Shown: positions 34,950 through 44,213, counted from the stretch's first letter. The stretch is DNA of 44,457 nucleotides from an uncultured Acidobacteriia bacterium (GCA_903875575.1 CAIQWJ010000061.1:1-44457), one strand, 5' to 3'. Notes: generated from the letters alone by a model not told the origin. Numbers and translations are program-made.

Positions 34950-37830
34950 AAGTAGCTTCCCCGGTGAAGACTGCAGCTACGCGGAGAAACGCAGCGTCTT
35001 CGGTTTGAAGAGTCTGGCGGACGTAATCGCGATAGTCGGCGAAGATGGCGTCGATCTGACGGCCTTTGGAGCGTTTCTGCTGGAGGCGGATACCGGCGGT
35101 GGATTCTTCCGGGAAGGCCTGGTCCAGTTGTCGGTGGCGGGCGGAGTAAAGCTTTTCGAGGCGGGCTTCGTGGGCGGCAAGCTCCGGGGCCAGTGCGGCG
35201 TTGACCTCGGCTCGGCGTTCGGACATCCACCGGCGCGCGTGACGAATCGCTTCGGCCAGCAGCACGGAAAAGGGGCTGAGGTTGGGCGGGGCGCCTGGGT
35301 TGGAGTATGCCGCGGTTCCGAAGCGCGTGATATCGAGGAATTCCGCGAAGGTGAGAATGCCGCGAAACGCCCCGCCCTGAAAGCGGACGGCAAACCACGA
35401 GTGGACCACCGGCTGGGCTTTGCGGTTGGGAATCTCACCCTGCATGAGGAAAAGCAGTTCGCCAGGTTCGAGAGCCCCGCGAAGTGAAACGACCGGGGCT
35501 TCCGCGCGCCCGAAGTTGATGAGCAGTTTGTAGTTGAGCCATTCGACGACGGGATGCAGATCCCAAAGAAGGTGGACGTCCGGCCACGTCTTCTCGGCAT
35601 CCCGGGCTTCGCGGATTTTGCCCTGCACGAACCGGCGGCTGGTGGTGAGATGGATGCGTCCTGTGGCCGGGATGGCTTCGCGGGGCAGGGCGCGGCGGAA
35701 GATGCGGCGGAGGTCGTTGTTCAGGGTCAGGCTGACGGTTTCGCGCTCACGGTCGACGTCGAATTCTACTGTGCCGGCGCGTTCCAGACCGGCGATCAGG
35801 TAGTCGAGGTCAGTGGGGAACAGCGACGGGAGATCGTGCTGCCGGGTGACTGCGGGGGGCTGGTCCGCAGCGGGAGTTGCAAAATCGGCGAACATCTCGG
35901 CAAGAAAGTCGGTGGTCTTGGCGTTCTGTTCCAGTTCCGCTTCATATTGTTCGGCGGTTTTGCCCTGTTCGATGGCCCGGGCGGTCTGGAGTTCCTGATC
36001 CATCTCATCGAAGACGCCCTGGAAGGCCGATGGGTCGCCGATGTTCTTCTGGGCCTGCTCGTCCTTGATGGTGAGGAGTTCGAGAATGCGCTCGTCGCCC
36101 GCGATCTTCTCTACTGATGAGCGGGTCGTGAGATAGACGATGACGGGCGGGTGTTCCTGGCCATACCGGTCGATGCGACCGTTGCGCTGTTGGAAAACCA
36201 TCAGCGACCACGGGATATCGAAGTGGATGAGTTTGGCGGAGAGGTGGTGGAGGTTGATGCCCTCGCTGGCGATGTCGGTGGCAATCAGCAGGCGGATGGG
36301 CTCGCGTGCCTGCCCGAACTTTTCGACGGTCGCCTGAATCTCCTTGTCGTCGTTGTCCTGGCCGTTGAGGGTGGCGATCTGGTTCGCTTTCAGATCCAGA
36401 TCTTCTTTGAGACGGTCACGCAGGAACTTCAGCGTTTCCACGCGCTCCGTAAAGATGACCAGACGGTCGCGGGGATCGGAGGGGTCCCAGTCCAATTGGC
36501 CACCCGGTCGAAGGAGGGCCAGCAGTCTCTGATACTTCGAGAAGCGCGCTGGTGTGATGGCGTCAACGGCCAATTCCAGTGTCTTTAGGGATTCAATATC
36601 GGCGGCGGCCTCGGCGGTATTGGCGGTTTCGAGCTTCTTCAGACGCTGGCGAATCGTCTGCAGGCAGGCCGCGGGGCTGGAGAACAGCGACTTTTCGATC
36701 ACGGTGCGGAACAGTAACTGGCCGGTGCGGCGGCCCTTATCCAGACTGGCGAAGCGGAGTTCGGTCAGGCGATGGAAGGCGTGGTCTTCTTCATCGCTGG
36801 CGGGCGCGGCGAAGCGGAACGTCTGACGGTCATGAACGGCCGCCTTCATTTGCTCCCGAACATCCTTCTTGAACCGGCGCAGGAAAAGACCGCTGATGTC
36901 CTCCGGTCCGTAGTGATCGGGATCGGTAATCGCCGTGGGATTGAGCATGTTCATCAGGCTGGCGAAGGAAGCAGGCCGGCCATCATGCGGGGTTGCGGAG
37001 GCGAGGATCAGGGAGTCGGAACGTTTCGCAAGTTCCTCGGCGAGTTTGGCGCGGAGGCTTTTCTCGCCGCGCACGGCGACGTTGTGGGCTTCGTCGATGA
37101 CGATGACGTCCCAGTGGCTGCGCTCAAGGTGAACCCGGATGTCGCGTTCCTGCTTGAGGGTATCGACCGAGATGATTGTTTTGTCGTGATAGTGGAAAGG
37201 GTTCGCGTCAGAGGGCAGATCTTCGCGAATGCGATCGATGCCGGCGCGATCCAGACGCACAAGGGGGATGGTGAAGCGGGACCATAGCTCCTTCTGGAAC
37301 TGGGTCATCATGCTCTTGGTGGTGACCACCAGAATGCGTTTGCCCTTCCCGCGGCGGATCAGTTCAGAGAGCAGGATTCCGACCTCAATTGTTTTTCCGA
37401 GACCAACGGCATCCGCCATGAGGATGCGATGACGCACCTGGCCAAGTGCCTGAAGAGCCGGGTCAAGTTGGTAAGGCATGACGTCGATGGCGGCTTTGTG
37501 GCCGATCCATAAATCGGAAGTAGTCGGAGGAGATTGACGGAGCAGGCTTTCCAGGTAAAGGCGCGTGTCACGAAACTGAGCCGATTCGTCCGGAATCAGA
37601 GCGGTGTCGCCGGGATCGAGAATCTTGATGCTCTTGCCCTCGATTTCCGTCAGGAACCGAGCCTCGCGGCCGCGGACCAGTTCAGAGATCCCCGCGACGA
37701 GAATGGAGTAGCCGGAGGAACTGGTGGGATCGACGCGCTTTACCACCCACTCCGCGCCGCGAATTTCAACCCGAACGCCTGGAGCGGGTATGGTCTGGCG
37801 GCTGGATAGCGGGTTTGCGAGAGTGGCCAT
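34939..37830 (-). CDS. SNF2-family helicase, DrmD-like
   Basis: This 963-residue protein starts at the ATG at 37830, chosen over a GTG at 37872 because the conserved part begins PGVRVEIRGAEWVVKRVD shortly after. RecA1 holds DAVGLGKT near residue 140, VIDEAHN near 244 and ASATPHDG. RecA2 holds ATDIASEGINLH near 520 and QQRNGRIDRYGQ. This is the SNF2/RapA class of superfamily 2, matching the DrmD helicase that heads class 1 DISARM operons. It is the first gene of the minus-strand array, followed by the adenine methylase. Such proteins translocate on double-stranded DNA and remodel bound proteins; here it likely helps discriminate or process phage DNA. Confidence 0.9.
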   Translation of the reverse strand: MATLANPLSSRQTIPAPGVRVEIRGAEWVVKRVDPTSSSGYSILVAGISELVRGREARFLTEIEGKSIKILDPGDTALIPDESAQFRDTRLYLESLLRQSPPTTSDLWIGHKAAIDVMPYQLDPALQALGQVRHRILMADAVGLGKTIEVGILLSELIRRGKGKRILVVTTKSMMTQFQKELWSRFTIPLVRLDRAGIDRIREDLPSDANPFHYHDKTIISVDTLKQERDIRVHLERSHWDVIVIDEAHNVAVRGEKSLRAKLAEELAKRSDSLILASATPHDGRPASFASLMNMLNPTAITDPDHYGPEDISGLFLRRFKKDVREQMKAAVHDRQTFRFAAPASDEEDHAFHRLTELRFASLDKGRRTGQLLFRTVIEKSLFSSPAACLQTIRQRLKKLETANTAEAAADIESLKTLELAVDAITPARFSKYQRLLALLRPGGQLDWDPSDPRDRLVIFTERVETLKFLRDRLKEDLDLKANQIATLNGQDNDDKEIQATVEKFGQAREPIRLLIATDIASEGINLHHLSAKLIHFDIPWSLMVFQQRNGRIDRYGQEHPPVIVYLTTRSSVEKIAGDERILELLTIKDEQAQKNIGDPSAFQGVFDEMDQELQTARAIEQGKTAEQYEAELEQNAKTTDFLAEMFADFATPAADQPPAVTRQHDLPSLFPTDLDYLIAGLERAGTVEFDVDRERETVSLTLNNDLRRIFRRALPREAIPATGRIHLTTSRRFVQGKIREARDAEKTWPDVHLLWDLHPVVEWLNYKLLINFGRAEAPVVSLRGALEPGELLFLMQGEIPNRKAQPVVHSWFAVRFQGGAFRGILTFAEFLDITRFGTAAYSNPGAPPNLSPFSVLLAEAIRHARRWMSERRAEVNAALAPELAAHEARLEKLYSARHRQLDQAFPEESTAGIRLQQKRSKGRQIDAIFADYRDYVRQTLQTEDAAFLRVAAVFTGEATYGA

Positions 37831-38031
37831 GAGTCGTTGTTCCCGCGAGGCGACGAACCATCTCGATGCCACGCAATCCTTAATAATATGTAGACCACTG
37901 GGCGCGATGGCGGAACGGCGGAAAAGCGGGCGGATTCAGACACCGGAAGCAGAGGGGAATCGGCTCGCGATCAGCCAAGTGGATACGGGTCCAAACGTAC
38001 GCCCCGGCGGGTTTCCTACCATAAGATCTGA
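37831..38031. promoter_or_regulatory. Divergent promoter region for the defence array and the CoiA-like gene
   Basis: About 200 bp separate the SNF2 gene (minus) from the CoiA-like gene (plus). An AT-rich patch at about 37879-37892 (CCTTAATAATATG) contains possible -10 elements on both strands. No clear -35 or operator dyad is visible. By position it must drive the eight-gene array unless internal promoters dominate. Confidence 0.4.
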
Positions 38032-38706
38032 ATGCGTTACGCGCTTGTGAATGGCACAAAGGCCGAACCGGCTCCGCGTCTTAGCGGCCTGTGCGGTAGT
38101 TGCGGGGCCGTCATGGTTGCCAAATGCGGCCAACACAAGCTTTGGCACTGGGCGCACAAAAGCCGTATCCACTGTGACCCGTGGTGGGAGCCGGAAACCG
38201 ACTGGCATCGCGCCTGGAAAAATCACTTCCCGGCAGAGTGGCAGGAGGTCGTTCACTTCGATCCCACCAGCCACGAGAAGCATGTCGCCGACGTCAAAAC
38301 CGCCCACGGGAAAGTGGTCGAGTTCCAGCATTCGCCGATGAAGCCTGAGGAGCTGAAATCGCGAGAGGCGTTTTACGTGGACATGGTGTGGGTGGTCGAC
38401 GGCACCCGCGGATTTGATGCCTCTTATTTCAACATGGGCCTCGGACAGCGGGTCGATACGGAAGGGAGCCCGACGGTATTCCCGTTTCAGTGGTACGGAC
38501 CGAGTAAACTCATCAAAATCTGGCACACGGCCACGTGTCCGGTGTTCCTTGATTTCGGCTACGAAAAACACGTTTGGAGGCTGCTCTTCTATGACCCGCT
38601 GAAGAAGCGGGGTGTAGTCGGGCCGATCGGGCGGGATGAACTCGTCTCCGATCTTACAGATGGAACACCGCTGGCCCGAATCCGATCAGGCGCCGATCCC
38701 GCGTGA
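38032..38706 (+). CDS. CoiA-like nuclease-fold protein
   Basis: This 224-residue protein has an N-terminal zinc-finger-like part with CGSCGAVMVAKCGQHKLWHW, then WWEPETDWHRAWKNHF. The nuclease-like core is KHVADVKTAHGKVVEFQHS: an Asp, a strand, then E-x-Q, as in the CoiA family of PD-(D/E)XK proteins. Competence CoiA proteins are linked to DNA uptake, but relatives in mobile elements probably act as nucleases. It is divergent from the DISARM-like array and shares its upstream region. Confidence 0.8.
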   Translation: MRYALVNGTKAEPAPRLSGLCGSCGAVMVAKCGQHKLWHWAHKSRIHCDPWWEPETDWHRAWKNHFPAEWQEVVHFDPTSHEKHVADVKTAHGKVVEFQHSPMKPEELKSREAFYVDMVWVVDGTRGFDASYFNMGLGQRVDTEGSPTVFPFQWYGPSKLIKIWHTATCPVFLDFGYEKHVWRLLFYDPLKKRGVVGPIGRDELVSDLTDGTPLARIRSGADPA

Positions 38707-38962
38707 GTGGCCGGGCCGGGAATCCGCCGCGCTCTCGCTTGCTTACGGCGGGAGAAGCTGGGATGCCCGTCCCTTCGGGTGCCGAACACGCCTGCCCTGA
38801 GGGTATGGCAGTCGAATGGCCGTTGGGGCGGCCCCCCGACGCGCTTTATACAATCGGGCCCCCGGCCATTAGTGCGACGAGTAAAGCAGGCAGCGCCCGG
38901 TTGCCCGGAGCCGCGCAGGAGTACGGCGAATTACCTAAAATGGAAGCTGCAGGCCGCACGCC

Positions 38963-39979
38963 ATGTTCTCCCACACTGTCCCCAAGAAACTGCTCGAACA
39001 GTTCGCGTACGACGATCCCCGGACGAGATCCAAGAGGCTGTGGCAATACCAGAAGGGCATCCCGCCCTGGTGGAAAGGCTCGCCCAAGACGGTGACGGCA
39101 TGGGACGGACACTTCGCGGACCCGGCGAACGCCGCGAAGGAAGAGCAACTCGAACTCCGGCTGAAACAGGAGTTCGAAGATCCGGTAAATGACTTCATCG
39201 AGATGATCGGGTATCGGACTTTCTACCTAAGCCCGACGCACATCCGCTTGCTGACCGGGTATGTAAGAATGCTGTTCACCCGATCTGTTGGGCGAAGAGC
39301 GGCCAGCATCGAAAACGCGAAGACCAAGATGGACGCGTTCCGGTCCTTAGTGAAGGACGATAAAAAGCTGTCGGAACTCACAGCGCGATACACGATGGAA
39401 GCAATCCGGCTCGGCCTTCCCGTTACGGAAATGGTCACGAAGGAGCAGGTGATCGAGATCACCGAGAAGCAGATTGCCGAACACACGAGGCCAGACGAAC
39501 CCCAGCGCGATTACATTCAGGCAGTGGAAACGATGATGACCTTCCCGGACGAGGGCATGCTGAACGGCCAGTGGGGAATCATCCCCACGGACGCAGAGCA
39601 TCCGTTTGTAATCGGTGACGCGCCGGTGGTGACGATGGAGCGGACTGAGGGCAACCGGCTGTACTTCGGAATCGGCTTTGCTCGTCCGAATGTCGAGGTA
39701 TTTCTGCCGGTCTCCCCAACGGCCTGTATCCATGTCCTACCGCAAGTGGCCCGCACCCGTGAGGTGCAACGGCCATCACCGGTCGAAGTGAACATGGCTC
39801 AGGCCGCGTTTGCGACGAAGCATTGCTTCGGGAACATTAACAGCCCAGAGATAGACGCGATCTTGCAGCCGGAGTTCGGCAAGGTGCGGCTCGGGATCAC
39901 CGGGTTCAACACGCACCACATCGACCACAATGCGGTGCTGTTCGACATCCTGATGGGCCGGCGGCCGCAGGCGGCATAG
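38963..39979 (+). CDS. DUF4238 protein
   Basis: This 338-residue protein starts HTVPKKLLEQFA, continues with LWQYQKG and has a central helical region. It later carries WGIIPTDAEHPFVIGDAPVV and VFLPVSPTACIHV. This is the pattern of DUF4238, a family frequent in defence islands, with an N-terminal HxxPKxxL motif. The reaction is unknown; a nuclease role has been suggested for some DUF families of this layout, but I cannot show it. A 256-bp gap separates it from the CoiA-like gene. Confidence 0.85.
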   Translation: MFSHTVPKKLLEQFAYDDPRTRSKRLWQYQKGIPPWWKGSPKTVTAWDGHFADPANAAKEEQLELRLKQEFEDPVNDFIEMIGYRTFYLSPTHIRLLTGYVRMLFTRSVGRRAASIENAKTKMDAFRSLVKDDKKLSELTARYTMEAIRLGLPVTEMVTKEQVIEITEKQIAEHTRPDEPQRDYIQAVETMMTFPDEGMLNGQWGIIPTDAEHPFVIGDAPVVTMERTEGNRLYFGIGFARPNVEVFLPVSPTACIHVLPQVARTREVQRPSPVEVNMAQAAFATKHCFGNINSPEIDAILQPEFGKVRLGITGFNTHHIDHNAVLFDILMGRRPQAA

Positions 39980-40118
39980 CCGCGCCTTGCGGGAGAGCGA
40001 GCCCATTGGCGAGTCGCTCAGCGTTGAAACGCGCGACGGTCAGACCGGTGCGCGCTCGCACATCCTGGCGGGGCAACCAGGGCTGCCCGCTCCCGGAAAA
40101 CCTCAATCAAGTTGTAGT

Positions 40119-40136
40119 ATTGTGTTATGGCACAAT
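40119..40136. promoter_or_regulatory. Inverted repeat across the AbiEi start codon
   Basis: ATTGTG (40119-40124) and CACAAT (40131-40136) form a dyad centred on the ATG of the AbiEi gene at 40127. A TAGTAT hexamer at 40115-40120 could be a -10 element, which would make the message almost leaderless. No Shine-Dalgarno sequence is visible. AbiEi antitoxins are known to repress their own operon, so this is a fair operator candidate. Confidence 0.35.
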
Positions 40137-40738
40137 CTCACCGCGAAGCTTCCCGCCAACTCTTCGATGTTGCTGAGCAGCAACAAGGGTTCTTCACAAC
40201 CAAGCAAGCCAAGGCGGCCGGATTCGCAGAAAACACGCACCCCTATCATGTGCAGGCAGGGAACTGGATTCGCGAGCACCGCGGTATCTACAGGCTGGCT
40301 CTCTTTCCCGCGGCTGATCGGCCAGACCTTGTCCTTTGGGCACTGTGGTCCCGGAACCGGAACGAAGAAATCGAGGGCGTATTTAGTCACCACACGGCGC
40401 TTAGCCTGTACGATCTGTCGGATCTGAATCCAGCGAAGCTTCACATGACAGTTCCGACGGATTTCCGGCGCAACAGCGAAATCCCGGGCATTCTCGTACT
40501 CCACTATGCTGATCTGCCCGAGAGCGACGTACAGACGGGACAGGGCTTCAGGTTTACTCGCCCGCTGCGGACGATTCTTGACCTGATCGAGGCTGGCACG
40601 GTCGAACGGAACTTCATACGCCAGGCGGTGAGGCAGGCTGCCGACCGTGGTCTGATCACTCGCCAACAGATTCGGAACACGCCGATGAACGTGCCTGCGC
40701 GCAAGATCATTGAGGACGCGTTGCGGCGGGCCGCATAA
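40127..40738 (+). CDS. abiEi: AbiEi-type antitoxin (type IV toxin-antitoxin system)
   Basis: This 203-residue protein has an N-terminal winged-helix (QQQGFFTTKQAKAAGFAEN, then WIREHRGIYRLALFP), then the central LVLWALWSRNRN and FSHHTALSLYDLSDLNP. A C-terminal segment follows (RPLRTILDLIEAGTVE). This order is diagnostic of AbiEi antitoxins, which repress the operon through the N-terminal domain and block the AbiEii toxin indirectly. It overlaps abiEii by one base (TAATG), so expression is coupled. Confidence 0.9.
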   Translation: MAQSHREASRQLFDVAEQQQGFFTTKQAKAAGFAENTHPYHVQAGNWIREHRGIYRLALFPAADRPDLVLWALWSRNRNEEIEGVFSHHTALSLYDLSDLNPAKLHMTVPTDFRRNSEIPGILVLHYADLPESDVQTGQGFRFTRPLRTILDLIEAGTVERNFIRQAVRQAADRGLITRQQIRNTPMNVPARKIIEDALRRAA

Positions 40739-41622
40739 TGCCGTCACCCAAAACCTACGCGACGGCAGGAGCATTCAGAAGGGCTCTTGAAGAACGTCTG
40801 AAGACGGCCTCCGCGACCGATCAGATAGACCTCAACCGTCTCCGGCGACAGGTGTCTTTCGATCGTCTGCTGGCAAGGCTGTTCCGGGAGGAGCCAGCGC
40901 CATGGGTTTTGAAAGGTGGCTACGCGCTTGAACTGCGCTTCAAGACCGCGAGATCAACGGTGGACATCGACCTTACGTTGCAGCGAGCGGTGGGCGCAAC
41001 ATCGAAGGGCGGTGACACCAACCAGGTTGTCCGGGAGATGCTGCAGAGCGTGGCTGGCATTCCGCTCGGTGACTGGTTCGAGTACGTGATCGGACCGGCT
41101 GTCATGGATTTGACTGCCGCGCCCTACGGCGGAGCCCGTTATCCCGTCGAAGCTCGAATGGACGAACGGATCTTTGCCCGATTCCACCTGGACGCAGGCA
41201 TTGGCGACGTGGTCATGCAGCCGCATGAAACAATCATCTGCCGCGACTGGCTGGGATTCGCGGCCATCGCGCCGTCGAGCGTTCGGATGATCGCTCGTGA
41301 GCAGCAGTTCGCCGAAAAGATCCACGCGTACACGCTCCCGCGGAGTGCTCAGAACAGCCGGGTGAAAGACCTGGTGGACCTTGCTCTCCTGATCGGATCG
41401 GGTGGACTCGATGAACAAAGAGTTCTCGACGCGTTGCGTCTGACATTTGAGAGAAGAGGAACGCACGATTTGCCGACCGGCTTGGTTCCGCCGCCAGTGG
41501 ATTGGCAGATCCCGTTTCAGGCACTGGCGGAAGAATGCAGGCTCCCGACTGACGTCGACGCGGTATTTGCAGGTGTGCGGGAGTTCCTCGAAAAACTGCT
41601 GGCCCGGCGCGCGGAGCTGTGA
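40738..41622 (+). CDS. abiEii: AbiEii-type nucleotidyltransferase toxin
   Basis: This 294-residue protein contains VLKGGYALELRFKTARSTVD and then IDLTL: the GG-x-A-L and D-x-D motifs of DNA polymerase beta-like nucleotidyltransferases. FAEKIHAYTLP and RVKDLVDLALL add the conserved Lys and Asp. In this family the toxin adds nucleotides to tRNA acceptor ends and stops growth during phage infection. Its antitoxin gene overlaps upstream by one base. The TOTE-type gene starts seven bases downstream, so all three likely form one operon. Confidence 0.92.
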   Translation: MPSPKTYATAGAFRRALEERLKTASATDQIDLNRLRRQVSFDRLLARLFREEPAPWVLKGGYALELRFKTARSTVDIDLTLQRAVGATSKGGDTNQVVREMLQSVAGIPLGDWFEYVIGPAVMDLTAAPYGGARYPVEARMDERIFARFHLDAGIGDVVMQPHETIICRDWLGFAAIAPSSVRMIAREQQFAEKIHAYTLPRSAQNSRVKDLVDLALLIGSGGLDEQRVLDALRLTFERRGTHDLPTGLVPPPVDWQIPFQALAEECRLPTDVDAVFAGVREFLEKLLARRAEL

Positions 41623-41629
41623 ACGCAAC

Positions 41630-44089
41630 ATGACCGAGAACGATTCAGACTCTCTTCCATTTGAGCCGCCAGAGCAGGAAAACATTCGTCTCCGGGACGA
41701 AAATGCGCGCCTGCGACGGCTCCTGGCAGTTCACAGCATTCCGATTCCGCAAATTGCGCCAGCAAGTCCTGCAATAACCAAAACCGCCGAGACGGCACCA
41801 CCTTTGGACAAGGAGGAGCGTGCCAGAAGAAGAATCGCTCTATTTCGAAGCCTCTTCCGCGGGAGAGAAGATGTCTACGCGCGGCGCTGGGAGAATACCG
41901 ACGGCCGGTTGGGATACATGCCCGCAGCCGTAAAGGACTGGAAGGCAATCAACAAAAGCCGCCCGGAGGATCGGAAGAAGGTCGACCAGAAGACGCGCAA
42001 GTTTCTCCCGGTGACCGACGCGGTCATCGAGCAGCATCTTCTGGGGAAGGAAACGGTCGGGGTCTACCCACTCCTGCCCGACGAAACGTGCTGGTTTCTT
42101 GCGGCAGACTTCGACAAGAAGACCTGGGAGTATGATTCACAGGCGTTTCTTGAAACCTGCCGGGAGTTGAAGGTGCCCGCCGCCCTGGAACGTTCTCGCT
42201 CCGGGAAGGGCGGTCACATTTGGATCTTCTTTGAACGTGCGCTTCCGGCGATTACCGCCCGCAAACTGGGATGCGTGATTCTCACGCGCACTATGGAACG
42301 CCGGCATCAGCTAGGTCTCGATTCTTATGATCGCTTTTTCCCTAATCAGGACACGATGCCCAAAGGAGGGTTCGGGAACCTGATTGCACTCCCGTTGCAA
42401 CTTGCGTCACGCAAGGCGGACAATAGCGTGTTCATCGACTCCGACTTCAAACCGTACCCGGACCAATGGCAGTTTCTTTCGACGATTCGACGAGTGCCAG
42501 CCAGCGTAGCGGAGGAAATCGTCGCGGAAGCTCAGCGTAAAGGCGACCTGATCGGAGTCCGGATCAGCATCGCCGATGACGAGGAAGCGCAAGACCCGTG
42601 GACGTTGCCGCCTTCCCGCAAGCGGAAGGAGTCGTTGGTCGACGGTCCGCTGCCAAAAACCGTTCAGATTGTACGCGCGAATCTGGTTTACGTGGAAAAG
42701 AAGGATCTGCCGCCCGCGATGCTGAATCGGCTGCTGCGGCTGGCAGCATTTCAGAACCCCGAATTCTACAAGGCTCAGGCGATGCGGCTCTCGACATACG
42801 ACAAACCGCGTGTGATCGCATGCGGCACCGAATTCGCACAACACATTGCATTGCCTCGTGGTTGTCTGACCGAGGCGTTGGCGCTTCTCGCGGCGCACAA
42901 GATCCGGCCAGAGGTTCGGGACGAACGGTACGAGGGAAAGGCAATTGAAGCGGAGTTCCAGGGTCAGCTTCGTCCCTCCCAGGAGGAAGCGGTCGCGAAG
43001 ATCACTGACCACGACGAAGGTATCCTCTCCGCTCCGACAGCGTTCGGGAAGACCGCCGTTGGGGCATGGCTGATTGCGAAACGGAAGGTGAACACTCTGG
43101 TCGTGGTCCATCGGCAACAGTTGCTCGATCAGTGGCAGGAGCGCCTTGCGATGTTCCTCGATTTACCAGCCAAATCAATCGGGCACATCGGTGGCGGCAA
43201 AATGGACCGGACGGGTTGTATCGACGTCGCCGTGATCCAGAGCCTGTACCGAAAAGACGAAGTGAAGGACTTCGTCGCCGAGTACGGACAGGTGATCGTC
43301 GACGAGTGCCACCATTTATCTGCATTCACGTTCGAGCAGGTGATGAAACAGGTGAAGGCGAGGTATGTTGTCGGTCTAACTGCTACGCCAACACGGAAGG
43401 ATGGACATCATCCGATCATTTACATGCAGTGCGGCCCGATACGGTTCCGCATGAGCGCCCGGACGATGACCGAAACGACGCCCTTCGAACACAAGGTAAC
43501 TCCTCGCCACACGGAGTTTCGAATGGCGCCCGAACTCACCGAGGTCACGATCCAGGACATCTACGGAGCACTCGTGAACGACGTCTCACGCAACGAGATG
43601 ATCGCCAGCGACATCGTGCGCGCCGTGGAATCGGGTCGTTGCCCGCTGCTTCTGACCGGACGGACCGAGCATTTGCAGTATTTCGCCGCCAAACTTGCGG
43701 GTGTTGCGAAGCACGTCTTCATACTGAAGGGCGGCATGGGCAAGAAGCAGCGCCGGGCAACGGCGGCGGCACTGGCTTCCGTGCCTGAAGACGAATCACG
43801 GATTATCCTTGCGACCGGAAGCTACATCGGAGAAGGATTCGACGATGCGCGTCTGGACACGCTGTTTCTGGCCATGCCTGTTTCTTGGAAAGGCACGTTG
43901 CAGCAGTATGTGGGAAGGTTGCACCGTCTCCATGACAACAAGAGATTCGTCCAAGTCTACGATTATGTGGACAACAACGTTCTGATGCTGGCCAGGATGT
44001 TCGAGCGCAGGCTGAAAGGCTATGACGCGATTGGTTATGTGATCGAGCGGGAGACGGTTCCACCCCACGCTTCCGTTGGCCGCCCTTAA
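41630..44089 (+). CDS. TOTE-type archaeo-eukaryotic primase plus SF2 helicase
   Basis: This 819-residue protein starts at the ATG at 41630, seven bases after abiEii; the frame is open upstream only as a shadow. A short coiled coil (ENIRLRDENARLRRLL) is followed by the primase domain: Asp160 and Asp162 in FLAADFDKKTW, SGKGGHIWIFF with His196, DRFFPNQD and GNLIALPLQ. From about residue 460 a superfamily 2 helicase follows: SAPTAFGKTAVG, VIVDECHHLS, GLTATPTRK, ATGSYIGEGFD and QYVGRLHRLH. This is the layout of TOTE conflict systems, which also normally include a nuclease. No nuclease domain is obvious in this chain, so it may be supplied in trans. Confidence 0.9.
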   Translation: MTENDSDSLPFEPPEQENIRLRDENARLRRLLAVHSIPIPQIAPASPAITKTAETAPPLDKEERARRRIALFRSLFRGREDVYARRWENTDGRLGYMPAAVKDWKAINKSRPEDRKKVDQKTRKFLPVTDAVIEQHLLGKETVGVYPLLPDETCWFLAADFDKKTWEYDSQAFLETCRELKVPAALERSRSGKGGHIWIFFERALPAITARKLGCVILTRTMERRHQLGLDSYDRFFPNQDTMPKGGFGNLIALPLQLASRKADNSVFIDSDFKPYPDQWQFLSTIRRVPASVAEEIVAEAQRKGDLIGVRISIADDEEAQDPWTLPPSRKRKESLVDGPLPKTVQIVRANLVYVEKKDLPPAMLNRLLRLAAFQNPEFYKAQAMRLSTYDKPRVIACGTEFAQHIALPRGCLTEALALLAAHKIRPEVRDERYEGKAIEAEFQGQLRPSQEEAVAKITDHDEGILSAPTAFGKTAVGAWLIAKRKVNTLVVVHRQQLLDQWQERLAMFLDLPAKSIGHIGGGKMDRTGCIDVAVIQSLYRKDEVKDFVAEYGQVIVDECHHLSAFTFEQVMKQVKARYVVGLTATPTRKDGHHPIIYMQCGPIRFRMSARTMTETTPFEHKVTPRHTEFRMAPELTEVTIQDIYGALVNDVSRNEMIASDIVRAVESGRCPLLLTGRTEHLQYFAAKLAGVAKHVFILKGGMGKKQRRATAAALASVPEDESRIILATGSYIGEGFDDARLDTLFLAMPVSWKGTLQQYVGRLHRLHDNKRFVQVYDYVDNNVLMLARMFERRLKGYDAIGYVIERETVPPHASVGRP

Positions 44090-44194
44090 AGGTCCTCGTC
44101 CTCCCTGGCGATAGGCCGGCGCCACTTCCAATCGCCGGGCCGTTCAAGAACCAATCCGAGGATGACAGAAGGTCAACGATGAATCTGCTTTCAG

Positions 44195-44213
44195 GTGACG
44201 ACCAAGTGACGAC
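44195..44213 (+). repeat. Right pair of GTGACGAC motifs, likely integrase or Xis arm sites
   Basis: GTGACGAC occurs at 44195-44202 and 44206-44213, 11 bases apart, inside a longer match (CAGGTGACGAC then AGTGACGACG) to the left end at 160-181. Both pairs have the same orientation. The region 44090-44316 holds no gene I can support. Confidence 0.55.

Noticed and set aside
33717-34955. 412-codon open frame on the plus strand opposite the methylase
   Set aside because: It is antisense to a gene with clear motifs and reads as low-information, Glu/Gly/Val-rich sequence, an artefact of GC-rich codon usage.
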